Source: Deltaproteobacteria bacterium (GTDB taxonomy: Bacteria; Desulfobacterota; GWC2-55-46; DRQE01). Taken from it: DNA of 18,190 nt. Below are positions 1-6,783 of the stretch, in pieces. Location: NCBI GenBank assembly GCA_011371515.1, contig DRQE01000114.1:1-18190 (forward strand), written 5' to 3'. The position numbers were made by a program, and so were the translations under genes. A model generated the notes under the pieces. That model saw nothing but the letters and a program-made list of their open reading frames with translations, was not told the DNA's origin and ran no database searches. The first letter of the stretch is position 1, and each line of letters starts with the position of its first letter.

Positions 1-1
1 A

Positions 2-241
2 AGGAAGGACCTGCTGTTCCTTGACAACAGCTTCGATATGAACACAGACCAGCAGGGTGTGATACAGCAGATACAGTTCTCTTACGAGTTCTACTTCGAT
101 AGCCTCACAAAGACTCAGCTCTACAGGGGACTTCTTCTGAACCACCGTACACTTCTCTACATAGTTACCATATTCAACGAAAAGTTCGGCATACCAAACA
201 TGCCGGAGACGAAGACACCACCAACAGCAACACCCCAGTAA
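2..241 (+). CDS. C-terminal fragment of an unrecognised protein (5' end outside the window)
   Basis: The frame is open from base 2 and ends at a TAA at 239-241, so this is the last 79 codons of a gene that begins before the window. An internal ATG at 38 has no ribosome binding site and lies inside the open frame, so it is not taken as the start. The fragment looks largely helical, with many Phe, Tyr, Leu and Gln residues (for example FSYEFYFDSL), and ends in a Pro/Thr-rich tail (KTPPTATPQ). I do not recognise the family and propose no function. A strong terminator 21 nt after the stop supports this being the real gene end. Confidence 0.6.
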   Translation, partial: RKDLLFLDNSFDMNTDQQGVIQQIQFSYEFYFDSLTKTQLYRGLLLNHRTLLYIVTIFNEKFGIPNMPETKTPPTATPQ

Positions 242-262
242 AGTGTGGAAAGGTAGAAAAAC

Positions 263-295
263 AAAAGGGAGAGGCTTTTAAAACCTCTCCCTTTT
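263..295. terminator. Bidirectional intrinsic terminator between convergent genes
   Basis: A 12-bp perfect stem (AAAAGGGAGAGG at 263-274 pairing with 284-295) closes a 9-nt loop. It ends in a run of T on the plus strand (292-296) and in AAAA on the left arm, which reads as TTTT on the minus strand. It lies between the stop of the left-edge gene (241) and the stop of the minus-strand hemerythrin gene (341), so it can end transcripts from both sides. Confidence 0.9.
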
Positions 296-340
296 TATAT
301 TGTCCGAGTTACCTGTGGGGCTTAATGCTGGCAGCGGTCG

Positions 341-1174
341 TCAGTGTCCACAGCAGCTATCATCACCCTTTGAGGTGAGTGCCTTTATGGCGAGTATCTC
401 TGCGTCCATCTTTCTTCTGTCCTCAGAGAAGGGTGAAAGCCCCTTTGCCTTTCTGTCGCCGGGGTCAAGCGGGATGTGTGCCTTCTCGAGCTCTTTCATC
501 TGGTCGAGGAGCACCTTTCTGTCCTCGTCCTCAAGGTGGTCGTCTATGAGTGTGAAGAATTCCTCATCCTCTTTCTTTATGTGGTGTCTTAAGTTTGCTA
601 TAAGTGAGTTCACCGGCCCATCGAGTATTTCACCGTCCTGAAGGCCACAGCGGAAACCGTGGAGTATGGATATGAACTCACGGTGGTCTTCTTTCATTAT
701 TCCGATGAGTGCAGGACCCATGGGGATTCTGTCCTCTATCATACGAAACAGAGACTCTTCTTCTTTCTTTATGGAGTGCAGTATTATGTCGTTTTCAAGA
801 TGTGCCGTTGAGACCCAGAGCCCGTCTATGTCGCGCTTTCTTACCTGTTCCTCTATGAGCTCCAGTTTTTTGAGTACCTCCTGATGTTCTTCCGTGAGCA
901 TTACGAGGGGGTCGTCATCGGCTGTTCTCTTCTTCTCAGCCTGTTCTTCGCCCTCGAATGCCCTGTTGACCTCCACTACCCTGAACTCCTGTGCGTACCC
1001 CATTCTGCATATGTCCGCAGGGCTTCTGAAGGTATCTTCTGCCTCGGTCCTTCCGGAGAGCTCTTTGAACTCGTCCTCGTCGAGCAGAAGCTCACCCTTT
1101 CTGCAGAAGACTTGGCAGGAAGGATGAAGACACACATACTTTATTCTTAACATCTTTTCTGTTCCTACCTTCAC
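341..1174 (-). CDS. Hemerythrin-like HHE cation-binding domain protein with cysteine-rich N-terminus
   Basis: This is a predicted cytoplasmic 277-residue protein with a hemerythrin (HHE) four-helix bundle at about residues 90-220. Candidate ligands follow the family spacing: H97, H125, H133 with E137/E138, H164 with H172, and H197/H198 with E202. In this family such residues bind a di-iron centre that senses or carries O2, NO or redox signals, or takes part in Fe-S repair. The N-terminal 60 residues hold C15, C20, C24 and C56, and the protein ends in Cys-Cys-Gly-His, so a second metal or redox site is possible. The start is GTG at 1174, with AAGGAG 8 nt upstream; the internal ATG at codon 8 has no comparable site. 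The gene has its own promoter just after mogA and is probably monocistronic. The substrate or signal is unknown. Confidence 0.85.
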   Translation of the reverse strand: MKVGTEKMLRIKYVCLHPSCQVFCRKGELLLDEDEFKELSGRTEAEDTFRSPADICRMGYAQEFRVVEVNRAFEGEEQAEKKRTADDDPLVMLTEEHQEVLKKLELIEEQVRKRDIDGLWVSTAHLENDIILHSIKKEEESLFRMIEDRIPMGPALIGIMKEDHREFISILHGFRCGLQDGEILDGPVNSLIANLRHHIKKEDEEFFTLIDDHLEDEDRKVLLDQMKELEKAHIPLDPGDRKAKGLSPFSEDRRKMDAEILAIKALTSKGDDSCCGH

Positions 1175-1219
1175 TTTATCATCTCCTTTTTGAGGGTATT
1201 TGTATTACCTACAGGAGAA

Positions 1220-1248
1220 ATTTTATCAGAATAAGATTTCAAGTTCAA
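1220..1248 (-). promoter_or_regulatory. Sigma-70-type promoter for the hemerythrin-like gene
   Basis: On the minus strand, TTGAAC (1248-1243) and TAAAAT (1225-1220) are separated by exactly 17 nt. Predicted transcription starts near 1213, giving a leader of about 40 nt before the GTG at 1174. The -35 lies only a few bases past the mogA stop, so hemerythrin expression can be independent of the Moco operon even though no terminator is visible between them. Confidence 0.65.
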
Positions 1249-1256
1249 TCTGTTTG

Positions 1257-1799
1257 TCAATCCTCCCTGTGGGGCCTGTGGACAGAAACCTCGGCCCTGT
1301 TCACCTCCACACCCTTGACACCGAGCAGATCAAGGCAGTCTACCACGGCAGGAAATATGGCTGGCAGACAGTCCTCTATAGCAGCGGGCTTGCCGGGAAG
1401 ATTCACTATAAGGGTTTTGTTGTTGTATATGCCTGCTGTCTGGCGTGAGAGTATGGCTGTTGGAACCTTTTTGTAGGATATTGCCCTCATGAGCTCGCCA
1501 AAACCCGGCAGTATCTTCTGGCACACGCGAAGAGTGGCATCGGGGGTTACATCCCTTGGGGCTGGTCCTGTTCCGCCTGTGGTTATTATGAGCTGGCAGC
1601 CCTCATCGTCTGAAAGGCTGCGTAGGGTGTCTTCCAGAAGCTTCTCGTCATCGGGTAGTATCTTCTTTACAGCCTCCCAGCTGCTTTCAAGGAATCTTCT
1701 GAGAAGTTCTTCCACCTTCGGCCCACCGCGGTCTGTATATTCTCCGCGTGATGCCCTGTCAGATAGGGTCACGATACCCACCTTCAAAGTGTCGGCCAT
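1257..1799 (-). CDS. mogA: Molybdopterin adenylyltransferase MogA
   Basis: MogA activates molybdopterin with ATP to adenylyl-molybdopterin, which MoeA then uses for molybdenum insertion. The 180-residue protein shows the MoaB/Mog fold signatures: VGIVTLSDR near the N-terminus, TTGGTGPAPRDVTPDAT at 73-89, SRQTAG at 118-123 and NLPGKPAA at 133-140. Length fits the family. The ATG at 1799 lies 2 nt after the moeA TAA and is preceded by GAGGTG with a 6-nt gap, so it is translated from the same mRNA as moeA. It is the last gene of the Moco operon. MoaB is a close paralogue, but position directly after moeA and the family motifs favour MogA. Confidence 0.93.
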   Translation of the reverse strand: MADTLKVGIVTLSDRASRGEYTDRGGPKVEELLRRFLESSWEAVKKILPDDEKLLEDTLRSLSDDEGCQLIITTGGTGPAPRDVTPDATLRVCQKILPGFGELMRAISYKKVPTAILSRQTAGIYNNKTLIVNLPGKPAAIEDCLPAIFPAVVDCLDLLGVKGVEVNRAEVSVHRPHRED

Positions 1800-1801
1800 C
1801 T

Positions 1802-3049
1802 TTACACCTCGCTTACAGCAGGTCTTTCCTGAAAGCTCTGTATACAGAGGAGCTGGCAGACCGCACTGTCGCCGTCTTCTAATCTGTCGTATTCCTCTGG
1901 CACTATGAGAAGTGCATCTGCACCAACCACATTCATAAGTATGCCACTGCCCTGTCTGCCTGTAAGCCTTGCCACCGTGCCTTTAGGCGTGTTCTCTATT
2001 CTCACGCGCATGAAGTTTGTCCTTCCCTTTTTATCCTTCACCATGCCACCAACGGTAACCTTTATAGCCTTTCTGAACAGTCTCTTTGCTCCCAGCATTT
2101 TTCTTATGGCGGGCACAACGAAGACCTCAAAACATACAAGTGTTGAGACGGGGTTACCGGGTAGGGCAAAAATGGGTGTGCCCTCTTGGGATATGCCAAA
2201 TGCAAAGGGATGTCCGGGTCTTATGGCAACGCGCCAGAACTTCATGTCTATGCCAAGTTCCTTGATGGTCTCCTTTACAAAGTCGTGGTGTCCTACCGAA
2301 ACCCCGCCCGAGACCACCACGGCATCGCACTTGAGTGCCTGTAAGAGTTTGTCCCTGAGCTCATCCTTTCTGTCCCTTGCTATACCTATGAGTTCTGGCT
2401 CTGCACCCGTAAGAGCAAGCTGTGCCATGAGGGTGTAGCTGTTTGCATCGGGTATCTTCAGCGGGTCGAACTCTTCGTCCAGCCCTTCAAGCTCGTCTCC
2501 TGTTGAGAGTACCGCAACAACCGGCTTTCTTCCAACCCTTACGGTCTTCTTCTTTACCATGGCGAGTATGCCCACCTCTGCAGGCTTTATGTCCATACCC
2601 CTGTGAAGTACCGTCTCACCTTCCCGCAGGTTCTCGCCCTTTCTTCTTATGTCTGTCCCACGCGACGAAGGGGTGAATATCTTCACCACAGTGCCATCGG
2701 TATCTGTATCTTCAACCCTTACCACCGTGTCTGCTCCCTGTGGTACGGGGGCACCTGTCATTATACGGGCTGCCTCTCCAGTCTGGATGGTCTTCTGGGG
2801 CATGGAGCCTGCCATTATGTCTTCCACTATCCTGAGTACCGCAGGGTGTTCCTTCGATGCATCTTTTATGTCCTCACTCCTTACTGCATAGCCATCCATG
2901 GCAGAAACATCGTAGGGTGGATGGTCTCTGTTCGAATAGACATCCTCTGCAAGAACCCTTCCAGCAGAGTCGAATATGGATACCTCCTCGGTGCCACAGG
3001 GGTTTATGTGCTCCAGCACAGTCTTTATAGCCTCGGAGACGGTCTTCAT
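1802..3049 (-). CDS. moeA: Molybdopterin molybdenumtransferase MoeA
   Basis: MoeA hydrolyses adenylyl-molybdopterin and inserts molybdate into the dithiolene to give Moco. The 415 residues match the usual length and domain order. The N-terminal MoeA domain has PPYDVSAMDGYAV at 44-56 and TGAPVPQGADTVV at 98-110. The Mog-like domain has STGDEL at 182-187, DANSYTL at 201-207, VSGGVSVGHHDFVK at 246-259, RPGHPFAFG at 277-285 and LPGNPVS at 296-302. A C-terminal beta domain follows. Its ATG overlaps the mobA stop by 4 nt (ATGA), implying translational coupling. The family usually has DSNRYML where this has DANSYTL, a mild variation. Confidence 0.95.
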   Translation of the reverse strand: MKTVSEAIKTVLEHINPCGTEEVSIFDSAGRVLAEDVYSNRDHPPYDVSAMDGYAVRSEDIKDASKEHPAVLRIVEDIMAGSMPQKTIQTGEAARIMTGAPVPQGADTVVRVEDTDTDGTVVKIFTPSSRGTDIRRKGENLREGETVLHRGMDIKPAEVGILAMVKKKTVRVGRKPVVAVLSTGDELEGLDEEFDPLKIPDANSYTLMAQLALTGAEPELIGIARDRKDELRDKLLQALKCDAVVVSGGVSVGHHDFVKETIKELGIDMKFWRVAIRPGHPFAFGISQEGTPIFALPGNPVSTLVCFEVFVVPAIRKMLGAKRLFRKAIKVTVGGMVKDKKGRTNFMRVRIENTPKGTVARLTGRQGSGILMNVVGADALLIVPEEYDRLEDGDSAVCQLLCIQSFQERPAVSEV

Positions 3050-3690
3050 CTGGTGCCCTCCCTTAATATTTTTTCAACAACCGCCACATCCTGTGCGGTA
3101 TCTATGTCGATGAATGTGACGAGTTCGGGGTCAGCTGCCGAAAGTTCTTTTTCTTCTACATAACAGGTTTTTATATCGCCTGAGTTGAGAAAGTCCTTTA
3201 GGTTTCTTCCGCCGTTTCTGATGTATTGCTCTACCCGTTCAAGGAGTGCCTCTTTGTTGTAGAATGCGCACAGTGGCTGGGCTTTGCCTCTCACCACAGG
3301 CACCACACAGTGGTTATTATCTCTTCTTTCTGCAAGATACACTATAAGCTCTCTTCTTACAAGCGGCATGTCACAGGCTATGACAAAGAGCCACGGGCTG
3401 GTCGTGGTCTTCATGGCAGTGTATATACCAGCAAGTGGGCCCTTTATGTCCACAGAGTCTGCTATAAAGGGGAGTGCCACAAGGTCTTCAAGAGGGTGGG
3501 GCTTTCTTTTTACCCCTATAAAGATGGTATCGAACAGGGGGCTGAGTACTTCGAGCACTCTTTCTGTAAAGGTCTGTTCCATGAGCGGGGCGGTGGACTT
3601 GTCCCTGCCGAACCTTTTCGATTCTCCGCCTGCAAGTACCACGGCGGCTGCATCTTTTATTGTTCCTCTTTTCACCGAAGTCTTTTTCAT
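3046..3690 (-). CDS. mobA: Molybdenum cofactor guanylyltransferase MobA
   Basis: MobA transfers GMP from GTP to Moco to form the bis-MGD cofactor of DMSO-reductase-family enzymes such as nitrate reductases and formate dehydrogenases. The 214-residue nucleotidyltransferase fold shows LAGGESKRFGRDK at 19-31 (nucleotide binding), GPLAGIYTAM at 84-93, ACDMP at 105-109 (metal-binding Asp) and QPLCAFY near 138-144. The ATG at 3690 is 10 nt after the mobB stop. The nearest purine-rich site (AAGGA) is about 15 nt away, so initiation probably relies on coupling to mobB. A GTG at codon 6 is an alternative start. Its presence suggests that the cell has bis-MGD enzymes. Confidence 0.92.
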   Translation of the reverse strand: MKKTSVKRGTIKDAAAVVLAGGESKRFGRDKSTAPLMEQTFTERVLEVLSPLFDTIFIGVKRKPHPLEDLVALPFIADSVDIKGPLAGIYTAMKTTTSPWLFVIACDMPLVRRELIVYLAERRDNNHCVVPVVRGKAQPLCAFYNKEALLERVEQYIRNGGRNLKDFLNSGDIKTCYVEEKELSAADPELVTFIDIDTAQDVAVVEKILREGTR

Positions 3691-3700
3691 GATTGCACGT

Positions 3701-4210
3701 TCATGTCCTTATGGAGAGGTGTTTGAGAAGAAAAGTGGTTATCTCCTCTGCACTGTTCAGATTGAGCACGGGCACCTTCTGGGCTTCAAGTTTCAAGTCT
3801 GTTGCTATGGCTATCAGGCCATCTTCAGGGCTCAAAGTGGGGGTCTCTGTTATGCCGCTTCTAAGGATTTCTATCTTATCCACCCTTGCGTGCTTGAAAC
3901 CCTCCACTATGACCAGTTCCATATCAGCCATGAAGGATGAGACAATATCCAGTGGTTCTGCCTGCCTGTCCACATCCATGACGAGCTGTAAAGAGCTTGG
4001 GCCTGCAAATACAGTCTTCCGTGCGCCTGCCTTTTTATGTCGCCAGCTGTCTTTACCGGGCATGTCCATCGGGTGGGGGTGGCAGCTGTGCTTTATGGTG
4101 CCCACCTTGATGCCCTGCTGGCTCAAATGTGCTACAAGTTTTTCCACAAGTGTGGTCTCCCCCGAGCCACTCTTTCCAACTATAGCCACTATGGGTGGGG
4201 TTCTACCCAT
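3701..4210 (-). CDS. mobB: MobB, molybdopterin-guanine dinucleotide biosynthesis GTPase-like protein with altered Walker A
   Basis: MobB is a P-loop partner of MobA that binds GTP and aids bis-MGD formation but is not strictly essential in E. coli. The 169 residues carry family signatures: GTIKHSCHPHPMDMPGKDSW followed by KKAGA, and LVIVEGFKHARVDKIEILR. The P-loop reads GKSGSGETT at 12-20. The position expected to be the invariant Lys (residue 18) is Glu, codon GAG at 4157-4159, one base from AAG. I chose the ATG at 4210 because GGGAG lies 4 nt upstream. A GTG at 4243 in the same frame has no ribosome site and would overlap moaE by 55 nt. With the 4210 start the overlap with moaE is 22 nt. 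Family assignment is firm; GTPase activity is doubtful. Confidence 0.9.
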   Translation of the reverse strand: MGRTPPIVAIVGKSGSGETTLVEKLVAHLSQQGIKVGTIKHSCHPHPMDMPGKDSWRHKKAGARKTVFAGPSSLQLVMDVDRQAEPLDIVSSFMADMELVIVEGFKHARVDKIEILRSGITETPTLSPEDGLIAIATDLKLEAQKVPVLNLNSAEEITTFLLKHLSIRT

Positions 4211-4614
4211 GATTCTCCCTCTGGGGTAATCTCTTTTTTCCACAGGGGCACCGTCTTCTTAAGCGTGTCTATACACCAGCTGCAGGCACTGAACGCCTCT
4301 TTTCGGTGCTCAGATGCCACCACTATAAGCACTATGTTCTCTCCAGCCGGTATGCGTGCCACCCTGTGGACAATCCTTACATCTATTATGTCGAACCTTT
4401 CAAGGGTATCTTCTCGGAGTTTTCTTAGTGCCTTGAGTGCCATCTGCTCGTACTGTTCGAACTCGAGCGCCTCTATGGTGTGTCCCTTGGAGAAGTCTCT
4501 TGCCACACCAAGGAATGTTACAACGGCACCTATCCTCTTCGATGTTCTCTTTATTGCCTCAACCTCTTCCTCTACAGAGAAGTTCTCTTCCTGTATCCTT
4601 ACGGGCTCCTTCAA
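4189..4614 (-). CDS. moaE: Molybdopterin synthase catalytic (large) subunit MoaE
   Basis: MoaE is the large subunit of molybdopterin synthase, which uses MoaD thiocarboxylate to convert cPMP to molybdopterin. The 141 residues include GAVVTFLGVARD at 29-40, RIPAGENIVLI at 87-97, EHRKEAF at 102-108 and LKKTVPLWKKE at 118-128. K119 and K126 fall at the catalytic lysine positions known in E. coli MoaE. The start is a TTG at 4614, with a perfect AGGAGG 6 nt upstream formed by the last codons of moaD. The 3' end overlaps mobB by 22 nt. Confidence 0.95.
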   Translation of the reverse strand: MKEPVRIQEENFSVEEEVEAIKRTSKRIGAVVTFLGVARDFSKGHTIEALEFEQYEQMALKALRKLREDTLERFDIIDVRIVHRVARIPAGENIVLIVVASEHRKEAFSACSWCIDTLKKTVPLWKKEITPEGESWVEPHP

Positions 4615-4626
4615 GGTTAACCTCCT
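4615..4626 (-). promoter_or_regulatory. Shine-Dalgarno for moaE embedded in the Gly-Gly codons of moaD
   Basis: AGGAGG (4626-4621) is read as the last base of a Ser codon plus GGA GGT, the C-terminal Gly-Gly of MoaD. It sits 6 nt before the TTG start of moaE. It decides the TTG as the start and couples moaE to moaD translation. Confidence 0.8.
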
Positions 4627-4853
4627 GAAAATGGTGGCATTATGGCGACTGTATCGCCGTCATTGACTGTGGTCTCCTTTGAGGCATGTTCCTCGTTCAC
4701 GGCAAACAGAAACTCACCCTCTGGTAGTGAAGGTAGCCTCTTTCTGAGCTCTTCGAGGAGTGCCTCAAGGCTAACAGGGGTTTTTACATCCAGCTCAATC
4801 TCCTTTGTGCCGGTCTTCGTTGCAAGTATGCCGAAAAGAAGCACCCGTATCAT
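4617..4853 (-). CDS. moaD: Molybdopterin synthase sulfur-carrier (small) subunit MoaD
   Basis: This is a 78-residue ubiquitin-like sulfur carrier. Its C-terminal Gly-Gly (residues 77-78, after PPFSGG) is adenylated and thiocarboxylated, then donates sulfur within MoaE. Family features are the FGILATKTG start, VNDGDTVAIMPPFSGG at the end (16 residues) and exact typical length. The ATG at 4853 overlaps the moaC TGA (ATGA), with GGAGG 8 nt upstream inside the end of moaC. No MoeB-type adenylase for MoaD activation is encoded in this window. Confidence 0.95.
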   Translation of the reverse strand: MIRVLLFGILATKTGTKEIELDVKTPVSLEALLEELRKRLPSLPEGEFLFAVNEEHASKETTVNDGDTVAIMPPFSGG

Positions 4854-5338
4854 CTTTCTTCTCTCCTCCAGTGTCCGCTTCTACCACCCTTTTTCTCAAC
4901 AAGTCTTATGTCCGTTATGGTCATACCTCTGTCTGCGGACTTGCACATATCGTAGATGGTAAGAAGTGCCGTTGCAACCCCTGTGAGGGCTTCCATCTCC
5001 ACGCCCGTCTTTCCCACACATCTGGTGGTAACGATTACATCTATGTAGGCATTGTCTCCGACGATGCCATCCTCGAAGTCCACATCAACAGATGTAAGCC
5101 CTATGGGATGACACATGGGTATTATGTCAGGGGTTCTCTTTGCACCCATAACTGCCGCCACATCCGTTACTGCCAGCACATTGCCTTTCTTTATGATGCC
5201 TTCTTTTATCTTCTCAAGGGTTTCGGTGTTCATCAGTATTCTACCCCTTGCGGTGGCAACACGCTCTGTTTCTGCCTTTTCGGATACATCCACCATCCTT
5301 GCCCTGCCTTTGTCTGTAAAATGGGTAAACTCACTCAC
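4850..5338 (-). CDS. moaC: Cyclic pyranopterin monophosphate synthase MoaC
   Basis: MoaC converts the MoaA product 3',8-cH2GTP to cyclic pyranopterin monophosphate (precursor Z). The 162 residues show MVDVSEK at 15-21, K51, PMCHP at 74-78 with H77, TGVEMEALTGV at 111-121, and YDMCKSADRGM at 129-139 with D130 and K133. These correspond to active-site residues known for the family. A Gly-Gly-Arg-Ser stretch follows near 151. The start is GTG at 5338 with AAAGGAG 8 nt upstream. The gap from modC is only 14 nt, so the transporter and biosynthesis genes share a transcript. Confidence 0.95.
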   Translation of the reverse strand: MSEFTHFTDKGRARMVDVSEKAETERVATARGRILMNTETLEKIKEGIIKKGNVLAVTDVAAVMGAKRTPDIIPMCHPIGLTSVDVDFEDGIVGDNAYIDVIVTTRCVGKTGVEMEALTGVATALLTIYDMCKSADRGMTITDIRLVEKKGGRSGHWRREER

Positions 5339-5352
5339 AGCAGATTCTCCTT

Positions 5353-6030
5353 TCAGTAAGAAACGAGCGGCATAAAGACTATGTTGTCTTTCTTCTTTCG
5401 TTCACTCAATACACCCTCGTCGAGTTCGAAGACCCTGTCGCCAAGGTAGTGTATCTCTGCATAGTCGTGGGACACCATTATTGCTGGTATTTCCCATAGT
5501 TTCTGTATGTCTTTGAGAAATTTTCTCAACTTTGGTCTCAACAGTTTGTCCACTGCACTGAGTGGTTCGTCGAGAAGCAGTATGTCCGGTTTTTTGACCA
5601 GAGCCCTTGCAAGGGCGACCCTTTGAGCCTCTCCACCAGAGAGTTTGTCCGTGCGGGCGGAAAGAAGGTGGGTTAGCTCGAGTTCTGTTGCAAGAAACTC
5701 TATGTGGTGTGAGAGTCTATCTCTATCGCGTCTTTTGATGGGAAAGAGTATGTTCTCTTCCACCGTAAGCCATGGGAAGAGGGCGGGTTTCTGGAAGACG
5801 AAGCCGGTGTTTCTATCTTCAGGGCTTAAGAAGGTGGTTTCATCCTGCAAACATCTTCCGTTGAGCACCACCACACCTTGGTCTGCCCTTACAAGGCCGG
5901 CTATCATCTTAAGCAGCGTGGTCTTTCCAGCCCCATTGGGCCCTGTAATCATTATGAACTCTCCGGTTGCCTCAAACTCTACCTTAAGGGTGAACCTTTC
6001 AAGCCTCTTTGTAAGTCTTACTTGGAGCAT
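5353..6030 (-). CDS. modC: Molybdate ABC transporter ATPase ModC, short form lacking TOBE domain
   Basis: This is the cytoplasmic ATPase driving molybdate import. The 225 residues hold Walker A GPNGAGKT at 30-37, Q-loop Q80, signature LSGGEAQR at 130-137, Walker B LLLDEP at 151-156 and the switch H188. E. coli ModC is about 350 residues because it adds a C-terminal TOBE/Mop regulatory domain. Here the protein stops just after the ATPase core, and a free Mop is encoded four genes upstream. The ATG at 6030 is chosen for its GGAG 8 nt upstream. A longer frame to 6117 would run into modB and has no such site. Related tungstate ATPases (WtpC, TupC) cannot be fully excluded. Confidence 0.88.
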   Translation of the reverse strand: MLQVRLTKRLERFTLKVEFEATGEFIMITGPNGAGKTTLLKMIAGLVRADQGVVVLNGRCLQDETTFLSPEDRNTGFVFQKPALFPWLTVEENILFPIKRRDRDRLSHHIEFLATELELTHLLSARTDKLSGGEAQRVALARALVKKPDILLLDEPLSAVDKLLRPKLRKFLKDIQKLWEIPAIMVSHDYAEIHYLGDRVFELDEGVLSERKKKDNIVFMPLVSY

Positions 6031-6049
6031 ATCTGCCACTCCTTGGTGT

Positions 6050-6721
6050 TTATGCCAGTATCCTCTCCCTCCGGTTAATATAATACACAGAGGCAAGCAC
6101 TGTAAAGGATATTGCAAGAAGGATGAGTGACATTACCAGTGCCTCTGTGTAGTTGAGTGTCTCAACACTTTCGTATATGGAGATACTTGCCACCTTTGTT
6201 ACCCCCGGTATGTTTCCGCCTACCATGAGGACGACGCCAAACTCTCCGAGTGTATGGGCAAAGGAGAGCACAGAGCCCGTTATTATAGCCCGTTTCGAGG
6301 CAGGCAGTATCACCCTGAAGAAGACCCCCACAGGGGAGCACCCGAGGGTTCTGCCCGCATCTATAAGGGTTCCATCTACCTGTTCGAAGCCGTTCTGTAT
6401 GGGTTGTACCGCAAAGGGAAGGCTGTAGAGGATGCTCGCCACAACGAGCCCTTCGAAGGAGAATGCCAGAGGATGACCAAATATGTCGTTATAGAGTCTT
6501 CCAACTGGCGAATGGTTGCCCATGGCAACGAGCAGAAAGAAGCCCAGCACCGTGGGAGGCAACACTATTGGAAGGCTCACCACCGCTTCAACGAGTGTCT
6601 TGCCCCTGAACCTTTTGTAGGCAAGAAAATAGGCAAGCGGTATGCCCACCACAAGCAGACACAGGGTGGTTACCACTGCGAGCTTGAAGGATATGTAAAG
6701 AGGCATCAGGTCAAGAACCAT
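6050..6721 (-). CDS. modB: Molybdate ABC transporter permease ModB
   Basis: This is an inner-membrane permease of 223 residues with about five hydrophobic segments, starting at residues 9-34 and ending near 195-215. The cytoplasmic EAA-type loop is visible as DAGRTLGCSPVGVFFRVILP, the coupling site for ModC. LPIVLPPTVLGFFLL near 50-64 is typical of ModB. The start ATG at 6721 has no Shine-Dalgarno. Instead, an extended -10 box ends 6 nt before it, so translation may begin from a leaderless transcript. The gene lies 62 nt after modA and 19 nt before modC. Confidence 0.92.
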   Translation of the reverse strand: MVLDLMPLYISFKLAVVTTLCLLVVGIPLAYFLAYKRFRGKTLVEAVVSLPIVLPPTVLGFFLLVAMGNHSPVGRLYNDIFGHPLAFSFEGLVVASILYSLPFAVQPIQNGFEQVDGTLIDAGRTLGCSPVGVFFRVILPASKRAIITGSVLSFAHTLGEFGVVLMVGGNIPGVTKVASISIYESVETLNYTEALVMSLILLAISFTVLASVYYINRRERILA

Positions 6722-6727
6722 GATAGT

Positions 6728-6736
6728 ATTATACCA
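6728..6736 (-). promoter_or_regulatory. Extended -10 promoter directly before modB (possible leaderless start)
   Basis: On the minus strand, TGG-TATAAT (6736-6728) is a perfect -10 with the TGn extension. There is no good -35. The hexamer ends 6 nt before the ATG, so transcription would start at or next to the A of the start codon. It could give the distal genes modB to mogA an expression level independent of moaA, mop and modA. Confidence 0.5.
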
Positions 6737-6783
6737 CTTTCAGATGTATCAAGCATTAATATCATATTCTCAAGATTTTTTCA

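Noticed and set aside
300..641. Plus-strand open frame of 113 codons opposite the hemerythrin gene
   Set aside because: It is Ser/Phe-rich, has no ribosome site and lies wholly antisense to a well-supported gene; it is a shadow of that gene's codon use.
1255..1260. TTGACA at the mogA stop as the -35 of the hemerythrin promoter
   Set aside because: At 17-nt spacing the -10 would be ATCTTA, a poor match; TTGAAC with TAAAAT is better.
4211..4243. Upstream GTG start for mobB
   Set aside because: No Shine-Dalgarno before it and a 55-nt overlap with moaE; the ATG at 4210 has GGGAG at a workable distance.
2603..4666. Several long plus-strand frames opposite moeA, mobA, mobB and moaE
   Set aside because: They lack ribosome sites and family motifs, and the minus-strand proteins fully explain the region.
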